32,760 nt of DNA, taken from contig NZ_FRBF01000026.1 in NCBI RefSeq assembly GCF_900142545.1, positions 1 to 32,760 on the forward strand, written 5' to 3'. The translations under genes were made by a program, and so were the position numbers. The notes under the pieces are model-generated. The model searched no databases. It was not told where the DNA came from and saw nothing but the letters and a program-made list of their open reading frames with translations. The DNA comes from Fibrobacter sp. UWT2 (GTDB taxonomy: Bacteria > Fibrobacterota > Fibrobacteria > Fibrobacterales > Fibrobacteraceae). Shown one piece after another: positions 15,940-23,396 of this stretch. Each line of letters opens with the position of its first letter. Position 1 is the stretch's first letter.

Positions 15940-15962
15940 AGGCCCCTTTCGGGGCTTGTTTT
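15940..15962 (+). terminator. terminator of the regulator-lipoprotein operon
   Basis: AGGCCCC, loop TTTC, GGGGCTT, then GTTTTG. It begins 12 nt after the lipoprotein stop. Confidence 0.6.
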
Positions 15963-16064
15963 GCGAAATGTAGACTTTTTTTAAGTAAAGTGTTGTAAAA
16001 ATTGCATAATTTAGTTTGAAATTGCGTAAAAACTATTGACTTTTAATAAAAACTAGCGTATATT
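15961..16064 (+). promoter_or_regulatory. promoter block of the GH43 operon
   Basis: TTGACT (16036-16041), 17-nt spacer, TATATT (16059-16064). The 75 nt upstream of the -35 box match, without gaps, those upstream of the GH43 gene at 334. Confidence 0.75.
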
Positions 16065-16069
16065 TAAAG

Positions 16070-16086
16070 TAGTAAACCTTATAGTA
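16070..16086 (+). promoter_or_regulatory. TAGTA-N7-TAGTA motif, site 3 (GH43 operon)
   Basis: TAGTAAACCTTATAGTA begins 6 nt after the -10 box, so it covers the expected transcription start. That is a classical repressor position. Confidence 0.6.
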
Positions 16087-16101
16087 AAAAGGGAAATAAA
16101 T

Positions 16102-18057
16102 ATGTTTGGTGTGATGGGATTGAATTCTCGCGGAGTGGTGTCCGCGGCAATTTTCACGCTTGCTTTTGCGGGCCAGGGGGTGTTCGCCCAGTCGTGGTAT
16201 GCAACTGACGTGCGCCAAGGGGGCCATGACCCTTCCATGTACAGGGACGAGAATGGCTACATCCTTATGTCCACGAATAACAACCTGGCAATGTGGACCT
16301 CGACGGACATGGTCAAGTGGAGTTCGAAGGGCCAGATTTTCAGGGATAGCCCGCAGTGGCTCAAGAATGCCGTGGGCGGTAGGACCGACGGCATCTGGGC
16401 TCCGGACCTGTTCCATTTCAATAACCAGTATGGAGTGTTCTACTGCGGTTCCGTTTTTGGCCAGCGCACATCTGCAATCGGTGTCGCGACAAACGCGAAC
16501 CTGAACTTCTCGGATCCGGCAAAGGGTTGGACGGACCAGGGTGAGGTGACGCGCACCACGAACAGCAACAATTACAATGCGATTGATGCTGACGTGGTGG
16601 TGACTCCCGAAGGGCAGTATTGGATGACGTACGGGTCCTGGAATGCGGGCGGTATCCGTTTGATCAAGCTTGACCCCAAGACGGGCAAGCAGGCGAGCGA
16701 CGACAAGACAAACTACCAGATTGCGACGCGCGGCGGTACGGGTATCGAAGGCCCGAGCCTCATTGAACATGGCGGAAAGTATTTCTTGTTCACGGCGTGG
16801 GACGTGTGCTGCAAGCAGGGTAACGAAATCGAACAGACCACTTACAAGACGGCCATGGGTCGCGCCGACAAGGTGAACGGGACTTACAAGGACCGCAGCG
16901 GCAAGGAACTCAACAAGGGTGGCGGAACCATCTTGATGCAGCGTTACAGCCGTTACGTGGGCCCGGGCGGCGGCGAAGCCTTCAAGGACCTGAACCGCAT
17001 CCGCTTTGTGCATCATTACTACGACCTGACCGGTGACAAGTACAACCACATCCACATTCGCGACCTGGTGTTTACCGACGACAACTGGCCCGAAATGGGG
17101 CAGCCCTTCCTCGGGCGCTACCTGAGTGCCGAGGCGGAACACGGCATTATGACACGCGGTGCGACGGATGACCTGACCTTCAATTACACGAAGGAAGCCT
17201 CGAACGGCGAATACGTGGGCTACATCAATACGAAAGGTTCCAAGATTCGCTTGCCGATGAACATTATGCAGGCGGGCGACTACATTCTGCGTTACCGCTA
17301 CGCGAACGGCGGCGATAATGATGCTACACATAAAGTAACGGTGAATGGAAAGGCGCAGACGGTGAAGCTCCCGAAGACGGGCGCCTGGGGCAGTTTCCCC
17401 GAAAAGTCCGTGGCGATGATTCCGGCGACGCTCAAGCGCGGAGGCAACTTTATCGAGGTGGAGCCCGACCAGAATTTTGCGGAACTGGACCGCATCGACT
17501 TCTTGCGCGTGATTCGCGATACCATTCCGGGCAACGGCTTCGATAACGGCATCAAGGTGCGTCTCACGAACGACGACAAACTTGCCGTCAAGAACGGTGG
17601 CTACGCCATCTTCGAAAACGTGGTGACGGATTCTATCAGGAGTACCGAAGTCAAGGTCGAACTGCAGCAGTGCAGCGGCGGAACGCTCAGTATCCGCGAG
17701 GGTTCTGCCTCGGGTACGGAACTTTCCAAGTGCACTGTTCCTTTGAGCTGCGCAAGCGGCACCTGGACCGAAGTGAGCTGCTCTGCCACCAAGAAACTTT
17801 CGGACGTCATGGACTTCTACCTCACGGGTAGCGGCATGAGCGGCGAAGTGCTGGTGGGCAACATCCGTTTCGGAAAAATTGCTGAACCGCCTGTTTCGAG
17901 CTCCAGCGTGACTCCGCCGGAAAGTTCCAGCAGCGGAACGACTGCGATTGCTCCGTGCGTCCTTCGCAACGATGTGCAGACGCCTGCTCGCAAGGGCTAT
18001 CGCGACCTCAAGGGCCGTAGCTTCAACAAGCAGATTCCGTATAGGGTAATGTTCTAA
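16102..18057 (+). CDS. secreted GH43 endo-arabinanase with carbohydrate-binding modules
   Basis: Predicted arabinan endo-1,5-alpha-L-arabinosidase, 651 residues. GGGA precedes the ATG and the signal peptide ends VFAQ (residue 30). Catalytic signatures: HDPS (D43), WAPDL (99-103), NAIDADV (D162, modulator) and GIEGPSL (E216, acid). The catalytic domain runs to about residue 340. A CBM6/CBM35-like sandwich follows (about 345-470, AEAEHGI to RIDFLRV), then a second beta-sandwich rich in Cys pairs (about 475-600). A linker with SSSS leads to a basic tail containing RKGYRDLKGRSF. First gene of a three-enzyme operon (gaps of 33 and 35 nt). Its last 138 nt are homologous to the end of the next gene. 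Confidence 0.9.
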   Translation: MFGVMGLNSRGVVSAAIFTLAFAGQGVFAQSWYATDVRQGGHDPSMYRDENGYILMSTNNNLAMWTSTDMVKWSSKGQIFRDSPQWLKNAVGGRTDGIWAPDLFHFNNQYGVFYCGSVFGQRTSAIGVATNANLNFSDPAKGWTDQGEVTRTTNSNNYNAIDADVVVTPEGQYWMTYGSWNAGGIRLIKLDPKTGKQASDDKTNYQIATRGGTGIEGPSLIEHGGKYFLFTAWDVCCKQGNEIEQTTYKTAMGRADKVNGTYKDRSGKELNKGGGTILMQRYSRYVGPGGGEAFKDLNRIRFVHHYYDLTGDKYNHIHIRDLVFTDDNWPEMGQPFLGRYLSAEAEHGIMTRGATDDLTFNYTKEASNGEYVGYINTKGSKIRLPMNIMQAGDYILRYRYANGGDNDATHKVTVNGKAQTVKLPKTGAWGSFPEKSVAMIPATLKRGGNFIEVEPDQNFAELDRIDFLRVIRDTIPGNGFDNGIKVRLTNDDKLAVKNGGYAIFENVVTDSIRSTEVKVELQQCSGGTLSIREGSASGTELSKCTVPLSCASGTWTEVSCSATKKLSDVMDFYLTGSGMSGEVLVGNIRFGKIAEPPVSSSSVTPPESSSSGTTAIAPCVLRNDVQTPARKGYRDLKGRSFNKQIPYRVMF

Positions 18058-18090
18058 TGATGAATTATCTCCCTTAAGGTAGGCTTTATT

Positions 18091-19644
18091 ATGCATAAAA
18101 TTTCTTCAATTGCTCTGCTTCTAGCTGCGACCTGTTTTGCGGCAAACCCGCTCACTACAAAATTCTACTCTGCCGATGCCGCGGCGCTCGTGCACAACGA
18201 TAGCCTGTTTATTTTTGCGGGCCACGACGAGCAGGGCGCTCAGGGGAATAACAACAAGTTCTTCTTGATGAATGACTGGCACGTGCTGGTGACCGACGAC
18301 ATGGAAAACTACCATGACTACGGTGCGGTACTTTCGTGGCGGACCTTCGAGTGGGCGAGCGGCAACGCCTTCGCGGGCCATTGCGAATACCGTAACGGCA
18401 AGTTCTACTGGTACGTGGCGGTGCATCATAAGACCATCAAACAAGACGAAGGCTTTGCGATTGGCGTCGCGGTGGCCGATCACCCCTCGGGCCCGTGGAA
18501 AGATGCCATTGGCAAGGCGCTCGTGACCGACGATACCCAGAACGATGTCGCGCTGAATATCGACCCCGCAATTTTCTACGACGGGAACGATATCTGGATG
18601 TATTGGGGCTCGTGGAATGCGGGCCGTCGCGTGAAACTCAAGGAAAATATGATTGAGCTCGCGAGTACGCCCGAAGACATCAAGATCAAGGATTTCTTCG
18701 AAGCTCCCTGGATGCACAAGTACCGCGGCAACTACTACTTCAGTTACGCCTCGGGTTACCCTTCTACGACAAACTATTCTATGGCCACGAGCCTGAATGG
18801 CCCGTGGACGCAGAAGGGTGTGCTGAATGACAAACTCGACAATTCCGAGACGAATCACCAGGCGATTTTTAAGTATCTCGGGCATTGGTATTTTATGTAT
18901 CACGGCGCGAATGCTCCGGGTGGCTGGACTTATCGCCGTTCCGTGAATATCGATTACCTGTACTACGACGAGAATGCGAATATCCAGAAAATCAAGCGCA
19001 CTACCACGGGTGTAGACAAAGTAAATAACGCGCTCGTGGAAAACGGCACGTACCGTCTGACCGTTTCGCACAGCAACCTGTCGTTTGTCGAAGAGAACGG
19101 AATCGTGGTGCAGCGCCCCGAAAGCGAAAAGGATGCGAACCAATTCTGGACCGTGGAACGCAGCGCGGAAAATGCCCGCCATTACACGCTCAAGAATTAC
19201 GGTACCGGCCGCTACTATTGCCCGCCCAAGACGCTGCTCGATACCGTCAAGACATCGACGACCGCCTGCGAAATCCGCATCGAGAACGCCTCTGCCGCGA
19301 AGGGCTACTACCTGTATGGCGATTACGACAGCGACCTTGTGGGCGACGTGCTGAATGTCTCGAAGGACACTGGCATGCCCGTGATTACCTGGGTGCGCAC
19401 CGGTGCGGACAACCAGAAGGTGAAACTCGCGAAGGCGACCCCGCCGGCCGTTGAACCGGAATCGTCTTCTAGCATCAAGGAATCTTCCAGCAGCGAAGTC
19501 GCGCCCGAAAGTTCCAGCAGTGGAACTACCGCGATTGCTCCGCGCGCAGCTCGCCAGGGAATGCAGGTGCCTGCTCGCAAGGGTTACCGTGACCTCAAGG
19601 GCCGCAGTTTTGACAGGCGGATTCCGTATCGGGTGATGTTCTAG
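18091..19644 (+). CDS. secreted GH43 arabinofuranosidase/xylosidase-like enzyme with trefoil domain
   Basis: GH43 enzyme of 517 residues. AAGGTAGG precedes the ATG and MHKISSIALLLAATCFA is the signal peptide. Family signatures: ADAAALVHND (base D29; the usual ADP has become ADA), NIDPAIF (D158) and FFEAPWM (E204). This motif set belongs to exo-acting GH43 groups (alpha-L-arabinofuranosidase or beta-xylosidase). From about residue 315 to 450 a ricin-like beta-trefoil follows (GTYRLTVSHSNLSF...DNQKVKLAK). An SSSS linker and a basic RKGYRDLKGRSF tail end the protein. The next gene is a paralogue, about alike over the whole catalytic and trefoil length, so the pair probably arose by tandem duplication. 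Arabinan side chains are the likely substrate from context. Confidence 0.85.
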   Translation: MHKISSIALLLAATCFAANPLTTKFYSADAAALVHNDSLFIFAGHDEQGAQGNNNKFFLMNDWHVLVTDDMENYHDYGAVLSWRTFEWASGNAFAGHCEYRNGKFYWYVAVHHKTIKQDEGFAIGVAVADHPSGPWKDAIGKALVTDDTQNDVALNIDPAIFYDGNDIWMYWGSWNAGRRVKLKENMIELASTPEDIKIKDFFEAPWMHKYRGNYYFSYASGYPSTTNYSMATSLNGPWTQKGVLNDKLDNSETNHQAIFKYLGHWYFMYHGANAPGGWTYRRSVNIDYLYYDENANIQKIKRTTTGVDKVNNALVENGTYRLTVSHSNLSFVEENGIVVQRPESEKDANQFWTVERSAENARHYTLKNYGTGRYYCPPKTLLDTVKTSTTACEIRIENASAAKGYYLYGDYDSDLVGDVLNVSKDTGMPVITWVRTGADNQKVKLAKATPPAVEPESSSSIKESSSSEVAPESSSSGTTAIAPRAARQGMQVPARKGYRDLKGRSFDRRIPYRVMF

Positions 19645-19679
19645 CGGAATTAACTTATTCTAAAAACAGGAGTGTTTGG

Positions 19680-21335
19680 ATGTATGGATTGGGAAACGCC
19701 CTACGGGGCGGCTTTGTGGGTGTCGGCTTGTCGCTAGCCGTTGGTGCATTTGCGGCGAGCAATCCCATTGTCACAAAAATGTTCACGGCAGACCCCGCGG
19801 GGCTCGTTCACAACGATACCATGTATATCTTCACGGGACATGACGAGGCGCCCGCCGGTCACGAAGGCTACATAATGAACGACTGGCACATATTCTCTTC
19901 GGGAGATATGGATACCTGGGTGGATCGCGGGGCCGTGCTTTCTATCAAGTCGTTCAAGTGGGCGCGTGGCAGCGCCTGGGCGAGCCAGACTATCGAACGG
20001 AACGGCAAGTTCTACTGGTACGTGACCGTGCACGACGGCAGGGACTTTGCGGTTGGTGTCGCGGTTGCGGACCATCCGGCCGGCCCGTACAAGGATGCCA
20101 TCGGCAAGGCACTCATTACCAGCGACATGACTCCGGCGAATAGCGGCGTGAATTACGATATCGATCCGACCGTCTTTATCGATGACGACGGACAGGCCTA
20201 TATTTATTGGGGCAACGGCGCCGTGATGGGCTACAGGCTCAAGGAAAACATGGTTGAATTGCAAGGCAACATGTTCAACGTGACGCCGCCCAGCTTTACC
20301 GAGGCTCCATACGTTCATAAAAGGAACGGCTACTACTTTTTGACGTATGCCTACGGCTGGGAAGAACGCATTGGCCAGGCGACCATGAAAAGCCCGACGG
20401 GGCCCGTATCCAATTCCAAGGTCATTGTCGGTTACAACAAGAATTCCAATACGAGCCACCAGGCGTTCGTCGAATTCCATAACCAGTGGTATTACATATA
20501 TCATACGGGCGCGATTGGCGGCAGTTTCCGCCGTGCGCTGTGCGTGGACTACGCCTACTACGAAAACGATTCGACCATCGCGAACATCACCATGACCGAT
20601 GCGGGCGTAAAGAAGGTTGACCACGCGCCGATCAGGGATGGCGTTTACCGCATCAAGGCGCGGCACAGCGGCCTGAGTCTCGAAGACAGCCGTAGCGTTG
20701 TAATCCAGATGGATTCCGAAGAAAGCGAATCGCAGTTGTGGGCGCTCAAAAGAATCGACGGTTACACCTACACGCTCAGGAACATCGAAACGGGGAAGTA
20801 TCTCTCGTTCGGCAAGGGAAACCTGCTTGATACGGCAAGGACCGTCGAGGCCGAGAATCGCATTGTCATCGAGAACTTTAATGTGGATGACGGTTACCGT
20901 TTGTACGCGGATACCGCAAGTGAATACCTAGGCGACGTCCTGAACATCTCTACGGAGGCGGGCATGCCGCTTGTTGTGTGGAAACAGACCGGGACGCAGA
21001 ATCAGTCGTTCAAGTTCGAATACATGGGCGATGAATCTGCATATAGTTCTTCTAGCTCTGTTGTCGCCGAAAGTTCTTCTAGCGAGGCCGTGTCGAGCAG
21101 TTCCGCAGAAATTACGTCGCTAGTCGCAGCGCCAAAAAAATTCGGTGCGCGGATTGTCGGGGTTTCTCGCGTGGATGGGTTGCGGTTCTCGCGGGCCACG
21201 GATTACGCCCTGATGAACCTGCACGGCATGGTGGTTGCCCGCGGGCACGCCGCGCAAGTTTCGGTGAGGGATTTTGCTCCCGGCGCATACGTGGTAAGGC
21301 TCGGCGGCCGCATCCAGAAAATCGAGCTGAGGTAA
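19680..21335 (+). CDS. secreted GH43 arabinofuranosidase/xylosidase-like paralogue
   Basis: GH43 enzyme of 551 residues, third in the operon. AGGAG precedes the ATG and the signal peptide ends AFAA (residue 26). Signatures: TADPAGLVHND (D38), YDIDPTVF (D162) and FTEAPYV (E208), so the catalytic triad looks complete. A trefoil-like domain follows (about 318-450, GVYRIKARHSGLSL...QNQSFKFEY). Poly-serine linkers (about 458-478) lead to a sorting-type C-terminus (YALMNLHGMVVARG...FAPGAYVVRLGG), different from the short basic tail of its upstream paralogue. Together with the endo-arabinanase at 16102 it would complete arabinan debranching. Exact linkage specificity cannot be read from sequence. 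Confidence 0.85.
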   Translation: MYGLGNALRGGFVGVGLSLAVGAFAASNPIVTKMFTADPAGLVHNDTMYIFTGHDEAPAGHEGYIMNDWHIFSSGDMDTWVDRGAVLSIKSFKWARGSAWASQTIERNGKFYWYVTVHDGRDFAVGVAVADHPAGPYKDAIGKALITSDMTPANSGVNYDIDPTVFIDDDGQAYIYWGNGAVMGYRLKENMVELQGNMFNVTPPSFTEAPYVHKRNGYYFLTYAYGWEERIGQATMKSPTGPVSNSKVIVGYNKNSNTSHQAFVEFHNQWYYIYHTGAIGGSFRRALCVDYAYYENDSTIANITMTDAGVKKVDHAPIRDGVYRIKARHSGLSLEDSRSVVIQMDSEESESQLWALKRIDGYTYTLRNIETGKYLSFGKGNLLDTARTVEAENRIVIENFNVDDGYRLYADTASEYLGDVLNISTEAGMPLVVWKQTGTQNQSFKFEYMGDESAYSSSSSVVAESSSSEAVSSSSAEITSLVAAPKKFGARIVGVSRVDGLRFSRATDYALMNLHGMVVARGHAAQVSVRDFAPGAYVVRLGGRIQKIELR

Positions 21336-21338
21336 AGC

Positions 21339-21425
21339 ATGTTCGACCGTGAAAATTTCGCCATCGTCAAGCAGATTGCGGTACTCAGTCTGCTCGCCAT
21401 CGCGCTAGGGCTTGTTTACGGCTGA
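21339..21425 (+). CDS. possible 28-residue membrane peptide
   Basis: ATG 21339 lies 3 nt after the preceding stop, with GAGGT at 21329-21333 in the right place as a ribosome binding site. The product starts MFDRENFAIVKQ and continues with 16 mostly hydrophobic residues (IAVLSLLAIALGLVYG), enough for a short membrane span. A terminator follows at 21448. I recognise no family. It could be a real small membrane protein at the end of the operon or a chance frame. Confidence 0.4.
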   Translation: MFDRENFAIVKQIAVLSLLAIALGLVYG

Positions 21426-21447
21426 GGGAAATCTTGTCCTGCGTTAA

Positions 21448-21488
21448 ATATCGCCGTTTTTCGTTCGAAAACGGCGATTTTAAATTTT
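21448..21488 (+). terminator. terminator of the GH43 operon
   Basis: ATCGCCGTTTT, a short loop and AAAACGGCGAT are followed by TTTAAATTTTTT. It lies about 113 nt after the last GH43 stop, or 23 nt after the 28-residue reading frame. Confidence 0.75.
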
Positions 21489-21499
21489 TTCAAAAAATA

Positions 21500-21516
21500 T
21501 AGTACGTTTTATAGTA
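21500..21516 (+). promoter_or_regulatory. TAGTA-N7-TAGTA motif, site 4 (GH53 operon)
   Basis: TAGTACGTTTTATAGTA covers the -35 position of the TATATT box at 21525-21530. No good -35 hexamer is present there. Confidence 0.65.
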
Positions 21517-21524
21517 AAATGAGT

Positions 21525-21530
21525 TATATT
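21525..21530 (+). promoter_or_regulatory. -10 element of the GH53 operon
   Basis: TATATT followed by TATAG, flanked on both sides by TAGTA motifs. It would give a leader of about 57 nt. Confidence 0.5.
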
Positions 21531-21542
21531 TATAGAAAATTG

Positions 21543-21559
21543 TAGTATATTTTGTAGTA
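21543..21559 (+). promoter_or_regulatory. TAGTA-N7-TAGTA motif, site 5 (GH53 leader)
   Basis: TAGTATATTTTGTAGTA starts 43 nt after site 4, about four helical turns, on the same strand. It shares the extended core TTTTGTAGTACAA with site 1 at the CE12 promoter. Confidence 0.65.
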
Positions 21560-21593
21560 CAACAAGACGTTAATTCAAACAAAGGAGTGAAGG

Positions 21594-23381
21594 ATGTTTG
21601 GAATGGGTAAAATCATCAGGAAAACGGCGCTGGCTCTGGGTGCCGTGGCGGTTGCGGCGCTTGCGCGTCCGTATATCGTGGGCGTCGATGTCTCGTGGGT
21701 GCTCGAAGACGAATCGTTAGGAGCGACCTACTACGATGACGGCAAAAAGCAGGATCTTTTCGACATCTTGCAGAACAACGGCATCAACTTTATCCGCGTG
21801 CGCACCTTCGTGAATTCGTGCATCGGCTACGCCAAGGAGAGCTACTCCGGCGCGAATTCCAACGTGTGCTGGTGCGACCTGGAACATACCATCGCGCTCG
21901 CCAAGCGCATCAAGGCGCACAACATGGGATTCTTCCTCGATTTCCATATGAGCGACACGTGGGCCTCCATCGGCCACCAGGATGTTCCTGCTTCTTGGGC
22001 AGGCAAGGGCAACGCCGAAATGGGCAAGCTCGCCTATAATCACGTGAAGACCACCATGGATGCTCTCATGAAGGCGGGACTCCGCCCCGACATGGTGCAG
22101 GTGGGTAATGAAATCAACTCGAAGGTGGCGGGTGTTTCGATGAGCAAAATGGCGGATTTCGCGAACATCATCAATTCGGGTGTAAAGGCTGTCCGCGAGA
22201 CGGATCCTTCCATCAAGATTGTGATGCAGCACGGTCAGCCGCGCCCCGAGAAGGGCTTTGCGGATTGGTACAACAAGATTCATGCGAACATCGACTACGA
22301 TGCCATTTGCGGTTCCACCTACGGCACCACGAACAACGGGCAGGATTGGCGTGACATGTTCGGCTTGGTGATCAAGAACAAGAAGCCCGTGCTGAGCTGC
22401 GAATATACGGGCGAACGCACGGCCCTCGTGAACTCGGTGTTCTATGAGTTTGGCGACTTGGGCTGGGGAACCTTCGTGTGGGAACCGACCCGCTACAGTA
22501 AAAAGCCCATGTTCGATCGCGACGGACAGAAATATACGGCGAATGCGCGACTCAAGGAGCTGCGCGACATCGCAAAGAAATACGCGGCGACTCTCCCGGA
22601 CTGGGTGCAGAATGGAAAGACTGTCAAGAAGTACAACGTGAAGACGACTGTCGCTTACGGCGGCTCGATTGCGCAGAGCATCGAGGGTAGTGAAATTGCG
22701 GAAGGGAGCAAGGTGACCTTTACGGCCGTTCCGCAGGAGGGCTGGGAATTTGTGGCGTGGACCGGCGACAATACGGGTAACGGCAAGGAATACACGGTGG
22801 CAAGTCTCGGCAAGGATGTGAACCTGGGCGCGACCTTCAAGTTCGTGGGCAAGGATTCGCTCAAGTACGAAGCGGAAAACGGCGTGTTCAACAAGACGGT
22901 TCTCGAGTCGACGCACGAAGGCTTCTCGGGCAAGGGCTATGCGAACCTCGATAACGAGGTGGGTTCCTCGGTGACGCTTTCAGTGGTTACTGCAGGCGAG
23001 GGCGACAAGGACGTGAAAATTGTATTCGCGAACGGCTCTACGGCAAATCGCCCGGTAAGTGTTGCGGTGAACGGCAAGGTGCAGGTGGAATCGGTGGACT
23101 TCGAATCGACGGGTGCCTGGGAATCGTGGGATTCTAGCGTGGTGACGCTCAAGTTGCCTGCGGGTGCAAGCACCATCACTATCGCCTCGCTCACGAAGGA
23201 TGGCGGCCCGAATATTGACCGCGTCGAGTTCGTGCGTGCAGATTCCGGAACGACGGTGCTCCAGAGGATTCCCGTGCGTAGCAATGCGTTCCGCAATGGT
23301 AGCCGGAACTTCCTGGTGAACGGGCGTTCTGCGGGTGCCTTGAAGAACCACGCGTCAAAAATTAAGATATATTCAAAGTAA
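21594..23381 (+). CDS. secreted GH53 endo-beta-1,4-galactanase
   Basis: Predicted arabinogalactan endo-1,4-beta-galactanase that cuts galactan side chains of RG-I, 595 residues. AAAGGAG and GAAGG precede the ATG; the signal peptide ends about residue 24 (ALA). The TIM-barrel domain runs from about 26 to 345. It shows GVDVSW, FIRVRTFVN, FFLDFHMSDTWA, QVGNEIN (acid/base E173), CEYTGE (nucleophile E270) and WGTFVWEPT. After it comes a small basic repeat module (about 350-420, VTFTAVPQEGWEFVAWTGD) of the kind often called a bacterial repeat, then a CBM35-like sandwich (about 424-548, YEAENGVF to NIDRVEFV). The tail is short and basic (FLVNGRSAGAL...IYSK). Two TAGTA motifs lie at its promoter. The PL9 gene follows after 15 nt. 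Confidence 0.93.
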   Translation: MFGMGKIIRKTALALGAVAVAALARPYIVGVDVSWVLEDESLGATYYDDGKKQDLFDILQNNGINFIRVRTFVNSCIGYAKESYSGANSNVCWCDLEHTIALAKRIKAHNMGFFLDFHMSDTWASIGHQDVPASWAGKGNAEMGKLAYNHVKTTMDALMKAGLRPDMVQVGNEINSKVAGVSMSKMADFANIINSGVKAVRETDPSIKIVMQHGQPRPEKGFADWYNKIHANIDYDAICGSTYGTTNNGQDWRDMFGLVIKNKKPVLSCEYTGERTALVNSVFYEFGDLGWGTFVWEPTRYSKKPMFDRDGQKYTANARLKELRDIAKKYAATLPDWVQNGKTVKKYNVKTTVAYGGSIAQSIEGSEIAEGSKVTFTAVPQEGWEFVAWTGDNTGNGKEYTVASLGKDVNLGATFKFVGKDSLKYEAENGVFNKTVLESTHEGFSGKGYANLDNEVGSSVTLSVVTAGEGDKDVKIVFANGSTANRPVSVAVNGKVQVESVDFESTGAWESWDSSVVTLKLPAGASTITIASLTKDGGPNIDRVEFVRADSGTTVLQRIPVRSNAFRNGSRNFLVNGRSAGALKNHASKIKIYSK

Positions 23382-23396
23382 CGGGATGAGGTGTTT

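Noticed and set aside
16033..18096. 687-codon minus-strand open frame opposite the GH43 arabinanase
   Set aside because: It crosses the promoter of the operon and has no signal peptide, domain or ribosome binding site; it is a shadow of the real gene.
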